From Actinoplanes sp. SE50/110 (GTDB taxonomy: Bacteria; Actinomycetota; Actinomycetes; Mycobacteriales; Micromonosporaceae): DNA of 64,000 nt. Shown here piece after piece: positions 59,310-64,000 of this stretch. The notes under the pieces were generated by a model that saw only the letters and a list, made by a program, of their open reading frames with translations, searched no databases and had not been told where the DNA came from. Positions within the stretch are counted from its first letter, which is position 1. Each line of letters starts with the position of its first letter. Where the stretch lies: assembly GCF_900119315.1 (NCBI RefSeq), contig NZ_LT827010.1, forward strand, positions 8,302,001-8,366,000. Direction: 5' to 3'. The position numbers and the translations under genes are program-made.

Positions 59310-59413
59310 CGACCGCATGCTCCCGCGCGGGCCGGGCCACGGTGATCTGGCCGCTGACGCGTCCAGAGCGATCACCGCGGCCCTTCACTGCCCGCGGGTG
59401 GTCACCGAAAACC
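59310..59413 (-). repeat. dispersed structured element, copy 3
   Basis: Arms at 59334-59347 and 59370-59383 pair over 13 of 14 positions around a 22-base loop reading, on the minus strand, TGGACGCGTCAGCGGCCA. The conserved flank (59384-59412) reads GTTTTCGGTGACCACCC on the minus strand. The one imperfect pair is A.C on the plus strand and G.T on the minus. On the minus strand it begins 28 bases after the pdtaS stop. The stretch 59105-59309 shows only the promoter region of the sulfur operon and no gene. Confidence 0.78.
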
Positions 59414-59440
59414 GAGGATCGCACAACCGGCGACCGGGGA

Positions 59441-60979
59441 TCAGCGCTTGCCGAGCGGGACCACCAGCACGGCCTCGGTGCCGCCACCGGCCCGGTTGCG
59501 CAGCTCGATGCTGCCGCGCAGCTCGCCGGTGGCCAGCGCGCGGACGATCTGCAGCCCCAACCGGCCGGCGTCCGGCCGGAAGCCCTCGGGCAGGCCCTGA
59601 CCGTTGTCGGCCACGGTGACGTGCAGCTGCTTGCGGAACCGGTGCGCGGCGACGACCACCTCGGCCGGCTGCTCCGGCGCGGGGGCGGGCTCGTCGTCCT
59701 CACCGGCCGGGAAGCCGTGCTCGACCGCGTTGATCAGCAGCTCGTTGAGCACCATCACGAGCGAGGTGGCGATCTCGGCGGGCAAAATCCCGAAGGTGCC
59801 CTCGCGGCGCATGTGCACCGGAAAGCTGGTGGCCGAGACCTCGGTGGCGGCGGTCGCCACCCGGTCCACGATCCCGTCGAACTCGACCGCCTCGTCGCTG
59901 GACATCGACAGCGTCTCGTGGACCAGCGCGATCGACGCGACCCGGCGGACCGACTCCTCCAGGGCCATCCGGGCCTCCGGCGCGTCCACCCGGCGGGCCT
60001 GCAGCCGCAGCAGCGCGGCCACGGTCTGCAGATTGTTCTTCACCCGGTGGTGGATCTCCCGGATGGTGGCGTCCTTGGTCATCAGCGCCCGGTCCCGGCG
60101 GCGCACCTCGGTGACGTCGCGGACCAGGACCAGCGCGCCGATCGGGACGCCGGCCGGGAGCAGCGGCAGCGAACGGGTGAGCACGGTGGCGCCGCGCGCC
60201 TCGAACTCCATCCGCGGCGGGAACTCGCCGCGCAGCGAGGAGCGGATCCGCTCGGCGACGTCGTTGCCCTCCAGCGGGTCGGCGGCCAGCCGGCTGGAGA
60301 GCCCGGCCAGCTCCTCGCCGACCAGGTGGGCGTTGAAGCCGAGCCGCCGGTACGCCGACTGGGCGTTCGGGCTGGCGTAGGTGACCTTGCCGGAGGCGTC
60401 CAGCCGGATCAGGCCGTCGCCGACCCGGGGCGCCGAGGTGGTCATCTCGCCGGGCTGCCGGGCCGGCGGGAAGGTACCGTCGGCGACCATCTGGGCCAGG
60501 TCGTCGGCGGTGGTCAGATAGTTGAGCTCCAGCTGGCTGGGGGTGCGGGCGGTGCTCAGGTTGGTGTCGCGGCCGATCACCGCGATCACCTCGCTGTAGC
60601 CCTCCTCGTGGTCGTTCTCGTCGCGGCGGCGCACCGGGATGGCCTCGTGGCGGGCCGGGGTGTCGCCGTACCAGACCGGGTCGCCCTCCCGCCAGATCCG
60701 CTCCTGGGTGAACGCGACCTCCAGGTGGGCCACCTCGGGGCCGCCGAATCGCCGGCCCACCTGGTCGTCCTGATACGCCGTGGGCGCCGTGGTCGGGCGC
60801 ACCTGGGCCACGCAGACGAACTCCCGCGGCTTGTCGCCCTTGACCGGCACCCAGAGGAGCAGGTCGGCGAAGGACAGGTCGGAGAGCAGCTGCCAGTCGC
60901 CGGCCAGGCGGTGCAGGTGGTCGATGTCGGCGGAACCCAGGCTGGAGTGTTCCTCGACGAGATCGCGCAGGGTGGACAC
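59441..60979 (-). CDS. pdtaS: PdtaS-like sensor histidine kinase
   Basis: The 512-residue soluble kinase has an N-terminal GAF-like domain (H_kinase_N type, about 1-150), a PAS domain (about 175-290), a HisKA_2 domain with REIHHRVKNNLQTVAALL and an HATPase domain (LNELLINAVEHGFP, VTVADNGQGLPEG and GLQIVRALA). It is the counterpart of M. tuberculosis PdtaS, which phosphorylates the ANTAR-type RNA-binding antiterminator PdtaR. No pdtaR is in the window. There is no membrane helix. GTG start. Confidence 0.92.
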   Translation of the reverse strand: MSTLRDLVEEHSSLGSADIDHLHRLAGDWQLLSDLSFADLLLWVPVKGDKPREFVCVAQVRPTTAPTAYQDDQVGRRFGGPEVAHLEVAFTQERIWREGDPVWYGDTPARHEAIPVRRRDENDHEEGYSEVIAVIGRDTNLSTARTPSQLELNYLTTADDLAQMVADGTFPPARQPGEMTTSAPRVGDGLIRLDASGKVTYASPNAQSAYRRLGFNAHLVGEELAGLSSRLAADPLEGNDVAERIRSSLRGEFPPRMEFEARGATVLTRSLPLLPAGVPIGALVLVRDVTEVRRRDRALMTKDATIREIHHRVKNNLQTVAALLRLQARRVDAPEARMALEESVRRVASIALVHETLSMSSDEAVEFDGIVDRVATAATEVSATSFPVHMRREGTFGILPAEIATSLVMVLNELLINAVEHGFPAGEDDEPAPAPEQPAEVVVAAHRFRKQLHVTVADNGQGLPEGFRPDAGRLGLQIVRALATGELRGSIELRNRAGGGTEAVLVVPLGKR

Positions 60980-61008
60980 ACGCCAAGCCTGCCACGCCGA
61001 TGTTTCGT

Positions 61009-62046
61009 CTAAAGCGTGCTGGTCACCTTCTTCAGACCGCGGGGGGCGTCCGGGTCCTCGCCCTTGGCCAGCGCCAGTGCGAGCGCCAGCTTCTGCAGCG
61101 GCAGGATGTCCAGCAGCGGGCTGTACCGCTCGTCGACGGGCGGGACGGCCAGCCTGCCGGCCGGGCCGACGGTGAGCACGTCGGCCTTGCGCTCCTCGAG
61201 CCGGGCCAGCACGTCGGCCATCGACCTCCCGCCGGGGCCGCCGCCGACCACGGCCAGCACCGGCACGTCGGTGTCGGTCATCGCGAGCGGGCCGTGCAGC
61301 AGGTCGGCGCCGGAGAAGGCCAGCGTCGGCACGTACGACGTCTCCATCAGTTTGAGCGCCGCCTCGCGCGCGGTCGGGTAGGCGTAGCCGCGCCCGGTGG
61401 TGACCATGTGCGGCGCGAACCGGTAGCGCTGGGCCACGTCCTCGGCGGTGTGGTCGGCGAGCACCCCGGCGGCCAGCGCGGGCAGCCCGGCCAGCGCGGC
61501 CCGCTCCTCGGCGGGCAGCCGCCCGTCGCCGGCCCGGATGCCCTCGACCAGCAGCAGCATCGCGAGCAGCTCGGCGGTGTAGGTCTTGGTGGCGGCGACC
61601 GCGCGCTCGTGTCCGGCGGCCACGTCGACGGCCAGCTCGGCGGCCCGGGCCAGCGGCGACTCCGGGTTGTTGGTGACCGCGAGGGTGAGCGCGCCGGTCT
61701 CCCGGGCGGCGGAGAGCACGCCGGTCAGGTCGGGCGAGCCGCCGCTCTGGCTGACCCCGATCACCAGGGTGCCGGTGAAGTCGGGCCGGGCGCCGTAGAG
61801 GGTGATCGCGCTCGGCGACGCGCTGGCCACCGGGAGACCGAGCCGGATCTCGGTGAGGTACGCCCCGTAAAGCGCGGCGTGGTCGGAGGTGCCACGGCCG
61901 ACGAAGAGCACGTTGCGCGGGCGGCGGGCCGCGATCTCCGCGGCGACTCCGGCGATCGCGTCGGCGTGCGGCCCGTCGAGCAGGCGGGCGAATCCCTCCG
62001 GCTGCTCCGCTATGTCCGCTGCCATCCCGTGGCCTCGCTCTGTCAT
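61009..62046 (-). CDS. SIS-domain sugar isomerase/aminotransferase-like protein
   Basis: The 345-residue protein has two SIS domains like the isomerase half of GlmS (AgaS/GlmS-like): VLFVGRGTSDHAALYGAYL, VIGVSQSGGSPDLTGVL, TNNPESPLA, ATKTYTAELLAM and TTGRGYAYPTAREAALKLME. The glutaminase domain is missing, so it probably isomerises or deaminates an amino-sugar phosphate (for example glucosamine-6-phosphate), feeding chitin-derived sugars. GGGGAGG precedes the ATG. Two similar palindromic sites upstream suggest a dedicated repressor. Confidence 0.88.
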   Translation of the reverse strand: MTERGHGMAADIAEQPEGFARLLDGPHADAIAGVAAEIAARRPRNVLFVGRGTSDHAALYGAYLTEIRLGLPVASASPSAITLYGARPDFTGTLVIGVSQSGGSPDLTGVLSAARETGALTLAVTNNPESPLARAAELAVDVAAGHERAVAATKTYTAELLAMLLLVEGIRAGDGRLPAEERAALAGLPALAAGVLADHTAEDVAQRYRFAPHMVTTGRGYAYPTAREAALKLMETSYVPTLAFSGADLLHGPLAMTDTDVPVLAVVGGGPGGRSMADVLARLEERKADVLTVGPAGRLAVPPVDERYSPLLDILPLQKLALALALAKGEDPDAPRGLKKVTSTL

Positions 62047-62071
62047 GTCATCCTCCCCAGATGAGCAGTTC

Positions 62072-62140
62072 TCGCGCAATAGATGCGCAGTCTTGCAAGA
62101 AAAAGCTTAGTACGTCAATCTTTCGCGCACTACTGCGCAG
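62072..62140. promoter_or_regulatory. pair of palindromic sites upstream of the SIS gene
   Basis: TCGCGCAATAGATGCGCAG (62072-62090) and TCGCGCACTACTGCGCAG (62123-62140) are near-identical, about 51 bases apart. Both have the same GCGCA...TGCGC dyad. They lie between the divergent SIS and TPR genes, with a TTGACG hexamer (minus strand) between them. A DNA-looping or two-site repressor is likely; the protein is not known. Confidence 0.6.
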
Positions 62141-62186
62141 CCGCGAGGACTGACAGATCGCGTCGCTGCCCGTACTGTCTTCACTC

Positions 62187-63728
62187 GTGGACGCCCACCC
62201 CCCGGTCCCGCACGACCTCACCCTCGCCCGCGCCGCCCTGGACGCCGGCGAGATGAGCCAGGCCGCCCGCCACCTGGCCGGGGCGCTGCCCCACGCACCC
62301 ACCCTGCCGGAGATCCACGAGCTGCTCAGCCGATTGGCGGCCCGGGCCGACGGCGCGCTGGACCTGTTCCCGCTGGAGCCGCACGCCCCGGCCGGCCGGG
62401 TGGCCGCGCACGCACACCTGCTCGCCGCGGCCGGCCGCCCGGAGGACGGGCTGGCCCTGCTCGCCGCGGCCAGCGGGCACACCCCGGACGTCGACTGGGC
62501 CGGGGTGCCGTGGGTCAGCGACCCGGTGCTCGGCGGCCGGATCGACCCGGACGCACTGGCCCGGACGGTGATGCGGCTGTGCACCGCGGTCGGCGACCCG
62601 GCCCCGGCGGCGGCCGCCGAGCCCCTGCGCCCCTACCTGACCGTGGTCCGGCACACCGTGGCCGCGCACGGCGAGCACGCGATGCTGCTGGGCGCCGGCT
62701 CGGCGCTGGCCCGTCGGCTGGGCGAGGCCCGGCTCGCGATCGACTGGGCGACCCGCGGCGCCCGCTCCCGGCCGTCCAAGCTCGGCGAGATCTGGCTGGG
62801 CTACGCGTTCCGCAGTGCCGGCCGGATCCCGGAGGCGCTGGCCGCGCTGCGCCGGGCGGTCATGTACGACCCGGACGACCTGTCCGTCTACGCCGACGTG
62901 GCGGCCACCCTGGCCGACCTGGGCCGGCTCGACGAGGCACTGAGCTGGACCGACCGCGCGCTGGAACGCGACCCGCGGTTCGACTGCGTGGTGCACACCG
63001 CGCAGCGGCTGCGGTTCCGCGCCGACGGCGAGGTGGCCCACCTGATCGCGCTCGCCGACTTCGTCCGCGACCACCCGGACGACACGCACGAGCACACCGA
63101 CCTGGACGACTGCTGCCGGGACGTGCCGTGGCTGAGCGGGCTGCCGGCCTCGATGTCCCGGCTGGCTCCCGGCCGCCCCACAGTCAACGGCGATCCGTCA
63201 CCGGACGCGCGGGACCGGCTGCTGCGGGTCGCCTCGACCGGCTGGCCGCACCCGCCGGCCGCCTACGACCGGGCGCTGGGCCTGGTCCTGGTCGAGCCGT
63301 GGGAGCTGCTCGCGCTGCTCGGCCATCCCGCGGTGACCGGCGCGGCCGACCCGGGCGCCGCCGAGGTCTGGGCCTGTCTCGGGCTGCTGCACCACGGTTC
63401 CGAGGAGGCGTGGCTGGACTCCACCCGGCGTCGGCTGCTGCTCGGCCTGCTCGACGGCGAGGTCGACCGGGTCACCCAGGCGGCGCTGTTCGCGCTGGTC
63501 ACCTACGCCTGGGTGGATCCGGAGGCGCGGGCCGACGTGGCCGCCGTGGTGGCCGGCCGATTCGCCGAGGTGGCCGGTGGGCCGCACGCCCGGGCGGTCG
63601 CCGAGCTGGCGCTGGCCACCCCGGAGCTGGCCCGGCCGGCCCGCGAGCTGGCCGCGGCCACCGTCCGCACGCCGGTCATCCCCCGCCAGCGCAGCCGATC
63701 CTACCTGCTGCGCTGGCTGAAGAAATGA
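62187..63728 (+). CDS. tetratricopeptide repeat protein
   Basis: The 513-residue protein has Ala/Leu-rich helical repeats throughout. Clear TPR-like units are near 195-260 (GYAFRSAGRIPEALAALRRAVMYDPDD and VAATLADLGRLDEALSWTDRALERDPR). No enzymatic domain, signal or membrane segment is visible. It probably acts as a protein-binding scaffold. It starts at GTG, diverges from the SIS gene, and its stop is one base from that of the convergent biotin-carrier gene. Confidence 0.8.
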   Translation: MDAHPPVPHDLTLARAALDAGEMSQAARHLAGALPHAPTLPEIHELLSRLAARADGALDLFPLEPHAPAGRVAAHAHLLAAAGRPEDGLALLAAASGHTPDVDWAGVPWVSDPVLGGRIDPDALARTVMRLCTAVGDPAPAAAAEPLRPYLTVVRHTVAAHGEHAMLLGAGSALARRLGEARLAIDWATRGARSRPSKLGEIWLGYAFRSAGRIPEALAALRRAVMYDPDDLSVYADVAATLADLGRLDEALSWTDRALERDPRFDCVVHTAQRLRFRADGEVAHLIALADFVRDHPDDTHEHTDLDDCCRDVPWLSGLPASMSRLAPGRPTVNGDPSPDARDRLLRVASTGWPHPPAAYDRALGLVLVEPWELLALLGHPAVTGAADPGAAEVWACLGLLHHGSEEAWLDSTRRRLLLGLLDGEVDRVTQAALFALVTYAWVDPEARADVAAVVAGRFAEVAGGPHARAVAELALATPELARPARELAAATVRTPVIPRQRSRSYLLRWLKK

Positions 63729-63729
63729 A

Positions 63730-63945
63730 TCAGTTGATCACCGCGATCAGGTCGCCCTCCTGGACCACGTCCCCCTCGTGCACGGCGAGCTCGCCCACCG
63801 TGCCGTCGGACTCGGCCACCACCGGGATCTCCATCTTCATGGACTCCAGGATCACCAGGGTGTCGCCCTCGGCCACGGCCTGACCGACGCCGGCCACGAC
63901 CTTCCACACGTTGGCCACCATCTCGGCACGGACTTCTTCGGCCAT
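63730..63945 (-). CDS. biotin/lipoyl carrier protein (TB7.3-like)
   Basis: The 71-residue protein is a single biotinyl domain with the attachment site ILESMKMEIPV (Lys37) and the closing EGDLIAVIN. It matches the small TB7.3-type biotin carrier found next to pdtaS in mycobacteria. It would carry carboxyl groups for an acyl-CoA carboxylase whose other subunits lie elsewhere. The ATG follows GGAAGGG-type sequence. The last 55 bases of the window hold its upstream region. Confidence 0.9.
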   Translation of the reverse strand: MAEEVRAEMVANVWKVVAGVGQAVAEGDTLVILESMKMEIPVVAESDGTVGELAVHEGDVVQEGDLIAVIN

Positions 63946-64000
63946 TCCGGATCGCCCTTCCTCGTCACGTTTCCAGGGAAGGTCATCAAATCACGGATCC

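Noticed and set aside
1..64000. tRNA or rRNA genes
   Set aside because: I saw no T-arm-like GGTTCRANTCC with a matching acceptor stem and no rRNA-like sequence while reading the intergenic regions; a tRNAscan run was not possible.

Overview
The window is chromosomal DNA of a high-GC actinomycete. Codon third positions are almost all G or C. It carries WhiB, Ni-SOD, a fused Kgd-type 2-oxoglutarate enzyme, PdtaS and secreted chitinases. The gene content suggests a Micromonosporaceae member such as Actinoplanes; that placement is inferred, not computed. Genes are dense, many overlap by 4 nt (ATGA/GTGA), and there are no rRNA or tRNA genes, no phage, no insertion sequence and no CRISPR array.

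Layout. 1-13 kb: small regulators (HxlR, STAS, AraC, PadR), an alpha/beta hydrolase, a Gfo/Idh/MocA oxidoreductase, two small membrane proteins with a DUF1152 protein, a pair resembling E. coli ygiB/ygiC, a FabG-like reductase and a GH13 trehalose-synthase-like enzyme. 13-17.3 kb: secreted polysaccharide degradation (two GH18 chitinases sharing one binding module, and a GH16 glucanase) with palindromic operators. 17.3-25.6 kb: a YidC paralogue, a GCS2-type ligase, a NodB deacetylase, a Nei-type glycosylase, a lone ClpP, and a DDAH-like/ornithine aminotransferase operon. 25.7-33.2 kb: a PIN-like/zinc/FHA protein, a lipoprotein, acyltransferase plus patatin, and a 1041-residue PqqD-like/site-2-protease/cNMP-like/FecR-like protein. 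33.4-38.9 kb: an envelope-stress-like block (HtrA, histidine kinase, response regulator) beside an OlsA/OlsB-like pair. 39-47 kb: central carbon genes kgd, DUF6104-like, pta and ackA. 47-54 kb: oxidoreductase, malic enzyme, Ni-SOD with its maturation protease, an RsbW-like kinase, a GntR regulator and a lipid kinase. 54-64 kb: whiB1, an assimilatory sulfur operon with a cysteine leader peptide, pdtaS, a SIS protein, a TPR protein and a biotin carrier.

The most unusual signal is a roughly 100-bp intergenic element present three times (about 5-104, 25626-25726, 59310-59413). It has a strongly conserved loop and 5' flank around a stem whose sequence differs in every copy while base pairing is kept. 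The single imperfect pair in each copy is A.C on one strand and G.T on the other, always in the same element orientation, which hints at a structured RNA. Two copies sit just 3' of same-strand genes. Four intergenic minisatellites, three of them within 1 kb at 47-48 kb, and a recurring leaderless-promoter pattern (TANNNT six or seven bases before the start codon) are also notable.
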